64,000 nucleotides of DNA from Marinicella rhabdoformis (GCF_009671245.1 NZ_VTFS01000004.1:186001-250000), one strand, 5' to 3'; positions 25,970 through 35,668 are shown, counted from the stretch's first letter. Made by a program: numbers and translations. The notes: generated by a model from the sequence alone, not told the origin.

Positions 25970-27048
25970 AAAAAGTTTTGGTATTAGGTGGTGGACGTAT
26001 TGGCTCTGCCATAGCGCACAATTTGTCTTCTGACCACAAAGTCACACTTGCAGATTTGTCAGTATCACACCTGAACCACTTATCAGGCTGTCTTGAATTG
26101 GAGGCTGTTAATGCTTGTGATAATAATGAATTGGCTCTAGCTGTGGCCGACATGGATTGTGTGATTGGCGCATTACCCAGCAAACTTGGGTTTGATCGTT
26201 TAAAACAATTGATTGAATTAAAGAAAAATGTCGTAGACATCTCGTTTTTTTCAGAAGATGCTTTGGCTTTGAATGACTTGGCCAAAGAAAATGACGTTAC
26301 CGCCTTAGTTGACTTCGGTTTGGCTCCCGGTATTTCAAACTTATTTGCTGGCCATTTTGTTGATCAATTTGATCAAGTCGATGACTTTACTTGTATGGTT
26401 GGCGGCGTTCCCGTAGAACGCATCAAACCTTTTGAATACAAGGCTCCATTTGCTCCATTGGATGTGATTGAAGAATATACACGACCTGCTCGAATGATGC
26501 GAAATGGTATAGAAGTCGTATTCCCAGCCATGAGCGAAATAGAATCTGTTTATTTCAAAGGCATAGGTCATATGGAGGCATTTAATACCGATGGTCTGCG
26601 TTCGTTGTTACAAACTGTAGATATTCCAAACATGTCTGAAAAAACCATACGCTACAACGGTCACGCACAATTAATCCAACAGTTGATTGATGGTGGATTT
26701 TTCCTGCCTCAACACATCGACAACACCGCCAAAGTACTATTAGATCAATGGCAGTTTGATCATAATGAAGCTGACTTAACAGTTATGCAAATCGCAGCAT
26801 CTGGTGTTAAAAATGGTAAAAAAACGTCAGAAGCCTATCAACTAATTGACCATTATGATGACAAACAAAACATCTCTTCAATGGCAAGAACGACAGGCTA
26901 TACTTGCGCAGCTGGCGTTAGGCTTTTACTCAATTCAAACTTACCTACAGGTGTATTACCTCCTGAACTTATTGGAAAAAATAACGACTGGTTTGGGCGC
27001 ATCATATCAGAGCTGGCAAGCCAGGACATTCAGATTAACAAAGTTTAA
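25966..27048 (+). CDS. Saccharopine dehydrogenase-family oxidoreductase
   Basis: 360 residues with an N-terminal Rossmann domain (VLVLGGGRIGSAIAHNL) and a C-terminal saccharopine-dehydrogenase-like catalytic domain. ALVDFGLAPGISNLFAGH is the family signature. The type resembles bacterial lysine 6-dehydrogenase and carboxynorspermidine-dehydrogenase-like proteins, but the substrate cannot be named. It overlaps pgpA by ATGA, at the end of the hemJ-pgpA run. The N-terminal glycine motif indicates NAD(P). Confidence 0.85.
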   Translation: MKKVLVLGGGRIGSAIAHNLSSDHKVTLADLSVSHLNHLSGCLELEAVNACDNNELALAVADMDCVIGALPSKLGFDRLKQLIELKKNVVDISFFSEDALALNDLAKENDVTALVDFGLAPGISNLFAGHFVDQFDQVDDFTCMVGGVPVERIKPFEYKAPFAPLDVIEEYTRPARMMRNGIEVVFPAMSEIESVYFKGIGHMEAFNTDGLRSLLQTVDIPNMSEKTIRYNGHAQLIQQLIDGGFFLPQHIDNTAKVLLDQWQFDHNEADLTVMQIAASGVKNGKKTSEAYQLIDHYDDKQNISSMARTTGYTCAAGVRLLLNSNLPTGVLPPELIGKNNDWFGRIISELASQDIQINKV

Positions 27049-27057
27049 AAACAGCTA

Positions 27058-28137
27058 ATGATCAACTCACTCATCTTGTATTTTGATACCTTATCTGTCT
27101 TTGGTAAGACGGCAGTCGTTTTAAATATTGTTTTGTTGTTGATTGCCTCATTTCTGTTTAATTATTTAGCACCTTCAGACAGCAGTACTTTGAACGCCAA
27201 AAGAACCCGTTCATTAAGGATAATGAACCTGATTCTATTGTGTGTCTATGGCATTGACTGGTTAATAAATTTCTATTTTAACAACCATGGCCACAGCGAT
27301 GTATTTATTCGCATTTCTCAAACTGGACTGATTCTTGTTTTAGGCTATTTATTTACCCAGTTTTCCCATACTTGGATGATAAGGAAATATGGTAAAGAGC
27401 GCAGTGTTGAAAGTGAAAAAGTAAAAACCAGAACCTATCAATCAGAAATGGGTTACATACTGGTCTTACTGGTAACACTTATTGTATCTATTCTGTTGCT
27501 TATCAATATCTGGCAAGTCACCTCTTGGCTACAAGCCACTGGTGTGATTGGTGGTTTATTGGTGATTTTATTCGGCACCAAAGAAGCATGGGCACATGAT
27601 GCGGTAAGCGGACTTATTTTGCTCTATCATGGTGACATAACACCAGGTGTTGTTTGTCGTATCCCATCAATGAACATTCTGGCTGTTGTTAGGCGGATGT
27701 CACTGACAGAGACCACTTTTCATGACGTGATTCAAAAACACAACATCATCGTTTCAAACAGCCGACTTAGGGCAGCTACCATTGAAGTCTTGAATAAGGT
27801 GGATTCGCCTCATTGGAACGACTTTGTTACTTTTAAAATTGGCTATGACAGCTCATCAGAACAAGTGGAAACATATATTGATGCCGTGTGGAACAAGGCC
27901 TGTGAACTCGAAAAGCATTTAGACCCTCAAAAGAAGGCCAAACTGGTATTGTTTAATCCAGGAGACCATGCAGTTGAATGGCGAATGAATTACCGAGTAG
28001 AATCTGTTTATCGCATCAAACAAGCCAGATTTGCCATCAATCGTGCAGCATTTGACTTACAAGGTGAATATAAGGTATCCCTTGCTACCCCGTTAACATG
28101 GGTTCAAGCTGACAAACAACAACTCAATCTACAATAG
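27058..28137 (+). CDS. MscS-like mechanosensitive channel family protein
   Basis: 359 residues with about five transmembrane helices (near residues 15-35, 55-72, 85-102, 130-150, 155-175), then a soluble beta-rich domain resembling the MscS pore/beta domain (TGVIGGLLVILFGTKEAWAHDAVSGLILLYHGDITPGVVCRI, with IIVSNSRL as the usual IPN-x-x-L-like site). The pore-helix glycine/alanine pattern is loose, so channel activity is not certain. It follows the dehydrogenase by nine bases and ends in a 14-base convergent overlap with a small gene on the other strand. Confidence 0.75.
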   Translation: MINSLILYFDTLSVFGKTAVVLNIVLLLIASFLFNYLAPSDSSTLNAKRTRSLRIMNLILLCVYGIDWLINFYFNNHGHSDVFIRISQTGLILVLGYLFTQFSHTWMIRKYGKERSVESEKVKTRTYQSEMGYILVLLVTLIVSILLLINIWQVTSWLQATGVIGGLLVILFGTKEAWAHDAVSGLILLYHGDITPGVVCRIPSMNILAVVRRMSLTETTFHDVIQKHNIIVSNSRLRAATIEVLNKVDSPHWNDFVTFKIGYDSSSEQVETYIDAVWNKACELEKHLDPQKKAKLVLFNPGDHAVEWRMNYRVESVYRIKQARFAINRAAFDLQGEYKVSLATPLTWVQADKQQLNLQ

Positions 28138-28324
28138 TTGGATTACTCTGTGCAGAATGACTTGATGCTTGAGGGTTTTCTAATAATTCCTGTGAAGTAA
28201 CTTCTGTACTTACTGATTGATAAGCAAGCCAATTCAGAGCCAAAATAATCACCACCAGAACTGCCATCACAGCCAAGATTTTATTTTCAGAAAGTTTTCC
28301 TTCAGTTTGCATGTCTTTTTGCAC
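28124..28324 (-). CDS. Small single-pass membrane protein
   Basis: 66 residues with one transmembrane helix (KILAVMAVLVVIILALNWLAY, ~15-35), a short charged N terminus and a polar Ser/Gln-rich C terminus. The GTG start at 28324 has AGAGG six bases upstream; the ATG four codons inside is too far from it. Its 3' end overlaps the MscS-like gene by 14 bases, tail to tail. Function unknown. Confidence 0.6.
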   Translation of the reverse strand: MQKDMQTEGKLSENKILAVMAVLVVIILALNWLAYQSVSTEVTSQELLENPQASSHSAQSNPTIVD

Positions 28325-28730
28325 GTTAAACCTCTTTTATTATTCAAGACTTGTATCCAGTGTTTTAAAGAAACAATTAATCTCAACCAAAATTAAAAAA
28401 AAGGCCTTTAATTGATAGATGAACGAAAAAATGAACCATAAACAACGTCTCTTCTCAATAAAGGCCTTAAAAGCTTCTTGTCACAACAACGCACTATCCA
28501 ATCAAAGCGCCATTGCAACCCCCTGTAGAAGCCGACTAATAATTTAACAACTTGTTATTTTATTGTCTATCACCCATATGGGTTAAAAGAGACCAGTTTT
28601 TCATCCCTTTTAAAGTTTACACCTCAGTTTGCCACCTGATGTCTATATTTACCTACACATACCATCGACAATCACAGTCGTTTAATTTTTCAAGCTGAAT
28701 ACAATTGATGATTTTACTGGTTGAAATAAC
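28325..28730. other. 406-base gap before comM with a long hairpin
   Basis: No gene of convincing size is seen. AAGGCCTTTAATTGA (28401-28415) can pair with TCAATAAAGGCCTT (28455-28468) with one bulged base, giving a ~14-bp stem around a 39-base loop. A 12-base palindrome ACCCATATGGGT lies at 28572-28583 and could be an operator. A 42-codon frame (MNEKMNHKQRLFSIK...) starts in the hairpin loop, but without a Shine-Dalgarno. The gap must hold the promoters for comM and for the small gene at 28324; I cannot place their -10/-35 boxes with confidence. Confidence 0.4.
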
Positions 28731-30239
28731 ATGACTCAATTAGCGACCGTCTTATCTCGTGGTGCATATGGTGTAGAAGCGCCACAAGTACGCGTTGAGG
28801 TTCACATTTCTCGAGGTATGCCTGGCCTTTCTATTGTTGGTATGCCAGAAACTGCGGTTAAAGAATCTAAAGACCGTGTCCGAGCTGCTATTATGAATTC
28901 AGGTTTTGAATTCCCACAACACCGCATCACCATCAATTTATCTCCAGCTGATATTCCTAAACATGGTGGACGCTATGACTTGCCAATTGCAATAGGGATT
29001 CTGGCAGCTTCAGAACAAGTAAAAACCAACCGCATGGCCGATGTAGAGTTTGTTGGTGAATTGGCATTAGGTGGAGAATTACGCCCCATCAACGGCATAC
29101 TCCCGGTTGTTAACGCCACTGCAGCCGAAAACCGCTGTTTGGTTATACCCAGTGATAATGCCAATGAAGCGGCTTTGGTCAGTCAATGCGAGAGCAGGGT
29201 AGCAGCCCACCTGCTACAGGTTTGCGCCTGGTTAGATGCTGTCGACGATTTACCCGTGGCTCACGTGCCAGTTAAGGGCCATGAAATTTTAAGCTTTCCC
29301 GACTTAAGCGATGTAAAAGGTCAGGAGCAAGCGAAAAGGGCGTTGATCATTGCGGCAGCTGGTGGTCATAATTTGCTGCTTTTTGGACCACCTGGCACAG
29401 GAAAAACCATGCTGGCCAGTCGGCTACCAGGCATTTTACCGCCATTAACTGCCCAACAAGCCCTGGAGACCGCACAAGTGGCTTCTATCAGTGCACAGGG
29501 GTTTGATACCAAAACATGGGGCAAGCCACCTTTTCGCAGCCCCCACCATACCGCATCCGCTGTTGCTTTGGTCGGTGGCGGTTCAAACCCACTTCCTGGA
29601 GAAATAAGCTTGGCTCAAAATGGCGTGTTGTTTCTAGATGAGTTGGCCGAATTTTCTCGCCATGTTTTGGAAGTGCTAAGAGAACCTTTAGAGTCTGGAA
29701 AAATCGTCATTTCTCGTGCTGCTAGAAGTGCAGAATTTCCTGCTCAATTTCAATTGATAACCAGCTTAAACCCCTGCCCATGTGGCTATTACGGAGACAA
29801 AACAAGAAACTGTAGGTGCACACCTGGGCAAATACAGCACTATAGAAATAAAATTTCTGGCCCCTTATTGGACAGGATTGATTTACAGGTTGAAGTGCCA
29901 AGAATTCCACACAAAAAATTAAGACAAGACAGTGCCAAACAAGTCAGTAGTGAAGAAGTTCGTAAACAAGTCATACAAAGCCGAAACATACAACTCAAAC
30001 GGAATAAAGGGAAAACAAACGCCCTACTGAATACCAAAGAAATAGAAAAGTGGGTGGCTTTAACCGAACTACAACTGGACTTCTTAGAACAGGTGGTAGA
30101 TAAGCTTAAACTGTCGGCACGGGCCTACCACCGCATCATCAAGGTAAGCAGAACCATTGCAGACTTGGAAGGGGCAGATAATGTGACACAAACACATTTG
30201 ATTGAAGCCATTGGCTATCGTGGCTTTGACCAACAGTAA
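28731..30239 (+). CDS. comM: YifB/ComM family Mg-chelatase-like AAA ATPase
   Basis: ComM is a hexameric helicase promoting branch migration during natural transformation; orthologues (YifB) occur widely. 502 residues: an N-terminal Lon-like domain (VEVHISRGMPGLSIVGMPETAVKES), Walker A FGPPGTGKTM, Walker B GVLFLDELAEF, sensor and arginine-finger segments (REPLESGKIVISRAARS), the FQLITSLNPCPCGYYG cysteine motif and a C-terminal winged part (LSARAYHRIIKVSRTIADLEG). The stop abuts the stop of the LuxR-type gene opposite. Presence suggests, but does not prove, natural competence. Confidence 0.94.
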   Translation: MTQLATVLSRGAYGVEAPQVRVEVHISRGMPGLSIVGMPETAVKESKDRVRAAIMNSGFEFPQHRITINLSPADIPKHGGRYDLPIAIGILAASEQVKTNRMADVEFVGELALGGELRPINGILPVVNATAAENRCLVIPSDNANEAALVSQCESRVAAHLLQVCAWLDAVDDLPVAHVPVKGHEILSFPDLSDVKGQEQAKRALIIAAAGGHNLLLFGPPGTGKTMLASRLPGILPPLTAQQALETAQVASISAQGFDTKTWGKPPFRSPHHTASAVALVGGGSNPLPGEISLAQNGVLFLDELAEFSRHVLEVLREPLESGKIVISRAARSAEFPAQFQLITSLNPCPCGYYGDKTRNCRCTPGQIQHYRNKISGPLLDRIDLQVEVPRIPHKKLRQDSAKQVSSEEVRKQVIQSRNIQLKRNKGKTNALLNTKEIEKWVALTELQLDFLEQVVDKLKLSARAYHRIIKVSRTIADLEGADNVTQTHLIEAIGYRGFDQQ

Positions 30240-30968
30240 CTACTTTTGTAACAATTTTTTTATCAATCCCATCTGACTGTGAGTGTGGGTTTTTTTAAAA
30301 ATGGAAGCCAATTGTGTTTTACTGGTGTTGTAACTGCGACCTAATTGATGAGAAGCTTGAATTAAACTTTCTTCTTTAATCAAAGCCATTGCTAATGAAG
30401 ATTCTGCAGCTGATAAACCATATTCACTGCTCAAAGCCGTTTGATAAAAGTGTGAAGGTAAAGAGTGGCCGGTAATACCATCTAAAAGCAATGCCCGCTT
30501 GATGTGTGATACATAAAAGTTCATTTGCCGTATTTCAAATTCACTATAAGCTGGCATACATGTCAACCTGGGAAATCCCAACATACACTCAGTCGTTTTG
30601 GTTTTAATGCGCCCGCCTGCAGTATATTTAAATCCCATATCTTGCCAATAATCATTATAAAAACTAGATTTTTTATACTCGGAATAGTTTAACATCTCCT
30701 CACCTGGCAACATGACATTTGCTTGTTGTAAGTCAATCGCTTGTTTCCAAGGGTCTAAACGATAAAAATGTTGATTATAAGTGTCCCAGATACTGTCATC
30801 AGCAGGTTCAGTTGCAAAAATGACTGGTGCACTGTTAGCAGGCAGTAGGTACATCAACACCAATCCTGCTTGAAATTCGTCTCTGAGCTTTAAAAGAACA
30901 TCAACCCAATGGCTGTTTCCCAAAGGTACATCATAGATCAAATCAATTAATTCAGAGCTTAGGTTCAT
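30240..30968 (-). CDS. LuxR-type helix-turn-helix regulator
   Basis: 242 residues from the ATG at 30968 (a TTG three codons earlier is possible; neither has a clear Shine-Dalgarno). The C-terminal ~60 residues form a LuxR/GerE-type HTH (YGLSAAESSLAMALIKEESLIQASHQLG, then SYNTSKTQLASIFKKT). The N-terminal ~170 residues look like a PAS/GAF-like sensor with many aromatics and are shared by an uncharacterised group of LuxR regulators; autoinducer-binding residues are not recognisable. No target is evident. Convergent with comM with no bases between the stop codons. Confidence 0.82.
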   Translation of the reverse strand: MNLSSELIDLIYDVPLGNSHWVDVLLKLRDEFQAGLVLMYLLPANSAPVIFATEPADDSIWDTYNQHFYRLDPWKQAIDLQQANVMLPGEEMLNYSEYKKSSFYNDYWQDMGFKYTAGGRIKTKTTECMLGFPRLTCMPAYSEFEIRQMNFYVSHIKRALLLDGITGHSLPSHFYQTALSSEYGLSAAESSLAMALIKEESLIQASHQLGRSYNTSKTQLASIFKKTHTHSQMGLIKKLLQK

Positions 30969-31120
30969 TTTGTACAAAGAATGAGAACCTGAGATATTAT
31001 AAATGAATATTTAGACGAATGCAGTAGAAAGGCCTTAACATGGACGAACTGCTAAGGCATTAGATTGACTGCTGGACAGACCCAAAAAATCAAGGGACTG
31101 TATGGGTTCAGAAGAATTTT

Positions 31121-31324
31121 TTAATCTTCTAAAACAAAGGTGACTTTCATCGCCACTCGGTACTCTTTTACCTCGCCATTTTCTACCACAACTTTTTGAC
31201 TCTCAACCCAGGCACCGGTGACATTTTTCAATGTTTTATTGGCCCGTTCTATGCCATTCTCGACTGCTTTTTCAAAACTCTTTTTAGAACCTGAAATGAT
31301 TTCTGTAACGCGTGCTACGCTCAT
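31121..31324 (-). CDS. Dodecin family flavin-binding protein
   Basis: Dodecins form 12-subunit shells that store and protect flavins. The ATG at 31324 has a strong AAGGAG upstream and gives 67 residues (MSVARVTEIISGSKKSFEKA), the normal size; an upstream in-frame extension to 31363 is leader. The family pattern SFEKAVENGIERANKTLKNVTGAWV with the flavin-stacking Trp, and EYRVAMKVTFVLED, is complete. Located alone between the LuxR gene and the M2 peptidase terminator. Confidence 0.93.
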   Translation of the reverse strand: MSVARVTEIISGSKKSFEKAVENGIERANKTLKNVTGAWVESQKVVVENGEVKEYRVAMKVTFVLED

Positions 31325-31437
31325 ATTATTCTCCTTAGTTATTAAGTTCATTAAGGGTAACAAGCCTTATCAAGCTTTTCTACCGCAAAGCCTATAAGTT
31401 AACAATTGTTGGCGGTTTGATTAGCTTTTAATCCAGC

Positions 31438-31471
31438 AAAAAAAAAGGCTGTGCCAAACAGCACAGCCTTT
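31438..31471 (-). terminator. Terminator of the M2 peptidase gene
   Basis: A perfect 11-bp stem (AAAGGCTGTGC/GCACAGCCTTT, loop of six) is followed on the minus strand by a run of Ts. It lies 18 bases past the peptidase stop. Confidence 0.9.
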
Positions 31472-31489
31472 GAAAATCATAAAGGCTTT

Positions 31490-33295
31490 TTACCAACCGC
31501 AGTTACGGCCTTTGTTTTGCTCATCTAACCAAGTTTTCAATGGAGCAAAGTAGTCAACCACAGCAGTGGCATCCATTTCACGTGAGTTGGCTAACACTTC
31601 CAGCGCGTCTTGCCAAGGTTGTGAAGCACCCATTTCCAACACTTGATTTAATTTTTCACCCGCAGCTTTGTTTCCGTAAATTGAGCATTGGTGTAAGTCT
31701 CCTTCAAAACCTGCTGTTTTACACAGTTCTCTGTGGAATTGAAATTGCAAAATGTGTGCCAAGAAATAGCGTGTATAAGGTGTGTTTCCTGGGATGTGGT
31801 ATTTAGCACCGGGGTCAAAATGATCTTCTGTACGCTCAGAAGGTGCTTTAACACCTTGGTATTGATTGCGCAAACGCCACCAGCCGGCATTGTACTCTTC
31901 TGCTGAAATTTCACCGTTGAACACTTTCCAACGCCACTGATCAATCATCAACCCAAAAGGAACAAAGGCAATTTTTTCCAATGCTTTTTTCATCAACATA
32001 CCCAAATCATTACTTGAAGTAGGTACTTCATCAATTAAGCCAATGTTTTTCAAATATTCAGGCGTGATCGACAGGGCAACTGTGTCGCCAATGGCTTCAT
32101 GAAAACCATCATTGGCGCCATTGCGGTACAAAATACTTTTGTCATTGTAGGCACGTTGATAGAAATTGTGGCCTAACTCATGATGAATGGTCACAAAATC
32201 TTCATAATCTTCTTTGATACACATCTTGATGCGGATGTCTTCAATGTTATCAATATTCCATGCACTGGCATGACATTGGACATCTCGATCTTGTGGCTTA
32301 GTAAACAGTGAACGGTTCCAAAATGTTTCAGGCAAGGGATCCATGCCTAACGAAGTAAAGAATCCTTCTGCCGTTTTTACCATTTTTTCAGCATCATAAT
32401 CATGTTGCTTAAGTAAAGCGGTTACATCGATGGTACTGCCTGCATCAGCAGGTTTGACTAAATCATAAACACCCATCCAATCTTGAGCCCACATGTTACC
32501 CAGTAAATGGGCAGGAATCATGCCATCATCACCCATCACTTCTGAACCATAATGGTCGGTCAGTTTGGTTCGAACATGACACTGTAATGAGTCGTACAAT
32601 GGTTTAACTTGTGTCCATAAACGATCAAGCTTAACAGGGAATTCACTGGCAGGCATGTCATAACCTGCTCGCCACATGGCACCCGTATCTTGGTATCCTA
32701 AATCTCTGGCACCTTCATTTGCCAACTCAACCATACGTTGATATTTTTCACGCATAGCTGGTGAAACCGTTCTCCAACCTTCCCAAGCCTTTAATAATTC
32801 ATCGGCGTCTTTGGATTCAGCAATCGTTTTTGATAATTCGCCCAACGACTGGCACTTGCCTGCTTCACAATATTTCCCGGCACCATACATGGCATCCAAG
32901 TTTGCCATTATCTCTGCGATTTCTGCATTTTTTTCAGCATCATCTGGTGCAGCCAATGGCGTACCCAGTTTGATGATGCCCAGTTTGCGACGCATATCAT
33001 CTGATAATTCCAAGTTGTCAAATTTCTTGGCTTCATTGGCAAACTTCACTGCCAAGCCAATCATTTTTTCTGTGCTTTTAGCACCCAACCAAATGGTGTC
33101 TTCAGTGATAAAATTAGCTTGAACCCAAGCAATACGTGCGGCATATTCAGCATCTTTTAATAATGTATTTTCTACCTGCTGTATAAACTGCTCCGCATCG
33201 GCAACAGTAACGCCTTCATTTTGTGGTTTTTGCTGTTGAGGTTGACACGCGGCAACGGCCAATGTTGCAGCCAGAACCATAGATTTCTTAATCAT
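31490..33295 (-). CDS. M2-family peptidyl-dipeptidase (ACE-like) lipoprotein
   Basis: 601 residues. The signal MIKKSMVLAATLAVAAC ends in a lipobox Cys, so the enzyme is a membrane-anchored periplasmic lipoprotein. The zinc motif is HHELGH with the downstream Glu in NDGFHEAIGDTVALS; YQGVKAPSERTEDHFDPGAKYHIPG and TPYTRYFLAHILQFQFHREL are hallmarks of the angiotensin-converting-enzyme family, which removes C-terminal dipeptides. Length matches bacterial ACE homologues (~600). Probably used in peptide nutrition. Own terminator downstream. Confidence 0.95.
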   Translation of the reverse strand: MIKKSMVLAATLAVAACQPQQQKPQNEGVTVADAEQFIQQVENTLLKDAEYAARIAWVQANFITEDTIWLGAKSTEKMIGLAVKFANEAKKFDNLELSDDMRRKLGIIKLGTPLAAPDDAEKNAEIAEIMANLDAMYGAGKYCEAGKCQSLGELSKTIAESKDADELLKAWEGWRTVSPAMREKYQRMVELANEGARDLGYQDTGAMWRAGYDMPASEFPVKLDRLWTQVKPLYDSLQCHVRTKLTDHYGSEVMGDDGMIPAHLLGNMWAQDWMGVYDLVKPADAGSTIDVTALLKQHDYDAEKMVKTAEGFFTSLGMDPLPETFWNRSLFTKPQDRDVQCHASAWNIDNIEDIRIKMCIKEDYEDFVTIHHELGHNFYQRAYNDKSILYRNGANDGFHEAIGDTVALSITPEYLKNIGLIDEVPTSSNDLGMLMKKALEKIAFVPFGLMIDQWRWKVFNGEISAEEYNAGWWRLRNQYQGVKAPSERTEDHFDPGAKYHIPGNTPYTRYFLAHILQFQFHRELCKTAGFEGDLHQCSIYGNKAAGEKLNQVLEMGASQPWQDALEVLANSREMDATAVVDYFAPLKTWLDEQNKGRNCGW

Positions 33296-33421
33296 GTAAT
33301 TGTTCCCAAATTTTTAAACCAGTCGATTTTACATGATAGCGGGTGTTTCTACATCTAGATAACACATAAAAAGCCAACGTTTAACACTGGCTCTTCTCTT
33401 CTTCTGGCTATTGGTCACCTA

Positions 33422-34507
33422 TCAATTTCTGTTTTTCCTTTCATTGCGACTTGAAGCGCGTTGGCGGTCATTTGATCTACTTTTACTTTTTGTGCGCTGT
33501 TTGTGGGTGTTTGTTTGCTTGGACCTGGGTGGATTTGTTCTGGGTTTATTTGACCCTGCTTGGTTTGACCGACTGCGAGCATTTGACGCCTGCGCAGGCT
33601 TATTCATTCGATTGGGCCGATTATATAGAGCTGCGGAATTGGTATTGACATTTTGATTGACTTTTTGTTGATGTCGAAGCCTCTGCGAGGGATTCTCCAT
33701 TACATTGTTACGGTTATATTCTGTGCCGGTATATCGGTTTCTTTCGTGCTGATTCTGACGGTTAGGCAGATCTAAATCACGTGCCACCCAATTATTTTGC
33801 GCCCTTTCCCTGGTTTGACGTCGTAATTCGTTACGGCTGTCTGTCGCTTCGATAGATTGTGACCCAGTTGACCTATTTCGATAAGTTCTATTTTCAATGA
33901 CAGCTTGTCGATTTCTTTGTGGCTGTCTGCTCCTGTTTTGTTGGCGGTTACTGGGCAGTTGACGAACTCGCTGCTGACGAACAGGCTTGTTGTACCGGCT
34001 TCGCTCACGGCTCACTCGATTCCGGTTAACTGTATTTCTTCTTGTGTTATTGTTTTTATAACCACGTCCCCTTTGCCTGTCTGCCAGCCTTAATACTTCA
34101 CGACGGCTATCATTACGCCCGCCATAACGTGGGTGATTTCGGTTCCGCCAATGGTTATACCACCAGTAGTCATCATAATGCCAAGTTGAATAAGCTATAC
34201 CACCATAATACCAAGGAGACCATGATGACCATGTATTGAACGACCCATAGCCGTAACAACCCCAAGTCCAACTGAAACAGTCATTGTAATAAAAACCTAT
34301 ACGAGGGTACCTGTAGGGACTGTAGTATGCACTGCTGTAATTGATTCCCCATCGGTCAGGGTAGTAGTTATAACTGTTGATATAAGCAACATGTCCTTCA
34401 TAATCATCATAATAGTCATCTTCTACATGGTGTGTATGATAGGTAGCACACGAAGCTAAAAAAAGGCTCAAAAAGGGTATTATTTTCTTCACGGCTCTGT
34501 TCCACAA
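33422..34507 (-). CDS. Lipoprotein with Tyr/Trp-rich head and Asn/Arg/Gln-rich disordered tail
   Basis: 361 residues. A signal segment ending in FLASCATYHTHH marks a lipoprotein. Residues ~30-135 are crowded with Tyr, Trp, Ser and Gly (NSYNYYPDRWGINYSS); the last ~220 residues are almost entirely Arg, Asn, Gln, Ser and Lys with no hydrophobic core (RQQRVRQLPSNRQQNRSRQ), so intrinsically disordered and very basic. A surface or periplasmic role binding nucleic acid, LPS or peptidoglycan would fit but is conjecture. Long for this kind of protein; I do not recognise a family. Encoded alone. Confidence 0.7.
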   Translation of the reverse strand: MWNRAVKKIIPFLSLFLASCATYHTHHVEDDYYDDYEGHVAYINSYNYYPDRWGINYSSAYYSPYRYPRIGFYYNDCFSWTWGCYGYGSFNTWSSWSPWYYGGIAYSTWHYDDYWWYNHWRNRNHPRYGGRNDSRREVLRLADRQRGRGYKNNNTRRNTVNRNRVSRERSRYNKPVRQQRVRQLPSNRQQNRSRQPQRNRQAVIENRTYRNRSTGSQSIEATDSRNELRRQTRERAQNNWVARDLDLPNRQNQHERNRYTGTEYNRNNVMENPSQRLRHQQKVNQNVNTNSAALYNRPNRMNKPAQASNARSRSNQAGSNKPRTNPPRSKQTNTHKQRTKSKSRSNDRQRASSRNERKNRN

Positions 34508-34682
34508 TATTCAACACTTTAAATTGTAATGGATTATTTCTGAATTGTGTCTGAACATTTCCCACATTTAATTCCAAAAACGCTCAGTTAGAACGAATAT
34601 TTATTTACTTTACTTTTATATATATTATCTAATACCGCTTTTGTTATTTGTTAACCCAACGGGTTGATGTCAGGATGCCTAC

Positions 34683-35588
34683 ATGGGAAACACACAAAAT
34701 AATTGGAAAATCGGTTTGATTTTGTCCTTAGTTACGGTGCTGTTTTGGAGTACGTTACCTGTCTCTCTAAAAATCAGTATGTCTGCCATGGATGCGTGGA
34801 CTTTAACTTGGTTGAGGTTTTTGTTTGCTGCATTGGTCACTTCTGTTTTACTGCTTTTAAAAAAACGTTATCACCAGTTTTTAACACTTAATTCAAAAGA
34901 GTGGCTTTGGTTAATCGTTGCTGCCACCATGTTAGTGGCAAACTACTTGTTGTTTTTATATGGTTTAGAAATGACATCACCCGCCAATGCTCAGGTTTTT
35001 ATACAAATGGCCCCCCTACTCATGACATTAGGAGGCGTACTCATTTTTAAAGAGTCATTTTCTAAAATACAGTTTTTTGGTGCCAGCTTGATTGTTGTTG
35101 GTATGGCCTTTTTCTTTAAAGATCAATTGACACAAATACTTAACAGCGATTTTTCCCTTGGCTTTGCTGTGATGTTTGCTGCCGCATTGACCTGGGCGAT
35201 TTATGCTTTGATTCAAAAAAAATTAGCTTCAAAACTGTCTTCTCAAACCATTTTATTGTTTATTTATCTGTTTGCTTCTTTGAGTTTACTTGGTGGTATT
35301 GATACAGTTCAATTTCAACATGTCAGCAACACTCAATGGTGGGCTGTTGCCTATGCCTGTGTCAATACGGTTGGCGCTTATACTGCCTTTGCTGAAGCAT
35401 TAAATTACTGGCAGGCTTCTCGTGTCGGCATGGTGTTGGCCATGACACCTGTCTTCACTTTACTGTTCATCAATGTCTTTGCCGGCATATTCCCCGACTT
35501 ATTAGATCATGAAACCATCAGTTTGATAGGCTACCTTGGCATAGGCTTTATTGTTTCTGGCTCTATGTTGGCCAGCTTGAAAAAGTAA
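34683..35588 (+). CDS. EamA/DMT-superfamily transporter
   Basis: 301 residues with ten predicted membrane helices arranged as two EamA repeats (first ~10-140, second ~155-298). Repeat features: LVTVLFWSTLPVSLKIS, SPANAQVFIQMAPLLMTLGGV, LTWAIYALIQKKLA and MVLAMTPVFTLLFINVFAG. Members export amino acids or metabolites; the substrate is unknown. An AGGA site precedes the ATG. The 175-base gap upstream contains an AT-rich segment (TATATATTAT) suitable for a promoter. Confidence 0.87.
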   Translation: MGNTQNNWKIGLILSLVTVLFWSTLPVSLKISMSAMDAWTLTWLRFLFAALVTSVLLLLKKRYHQFLTLNSKEWLWLIVAATMLVANYLLFLYGLEMTSPANAQVFIQMAPLLMTLGGVLIFKESFSKIQFFGASLIVVGMAFFFKDQLTQILNSDFSLGFAVMFAAALTWAIYALIQKKLASKLSSQTILLFIYLFASLSLLGGIDTVQFQHVSNTQWWAVAYACVNTVGAYTAFAEALNYWQASRVGMVLAMTPVFTLLFINVFAGIFPDLLDHETISLIGYLGIGFIVSGSMLASLKK

Positions 35589-35668
35589 CGCAATTCACTG
35601 ACTTTTGGCACTGTGAATTCAGGTCCAATTGCTTCAAAATAATTAGAAACAGACAACACGAGGTTTCT

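Noticed and set aside
28540-28560. TAACAACTTGTTAT, similar to attC TAACAAG boxes
   Set aside because: No matching R' box, no cassette gene ending there, and no second box at normal distance; a simple short palindrome.
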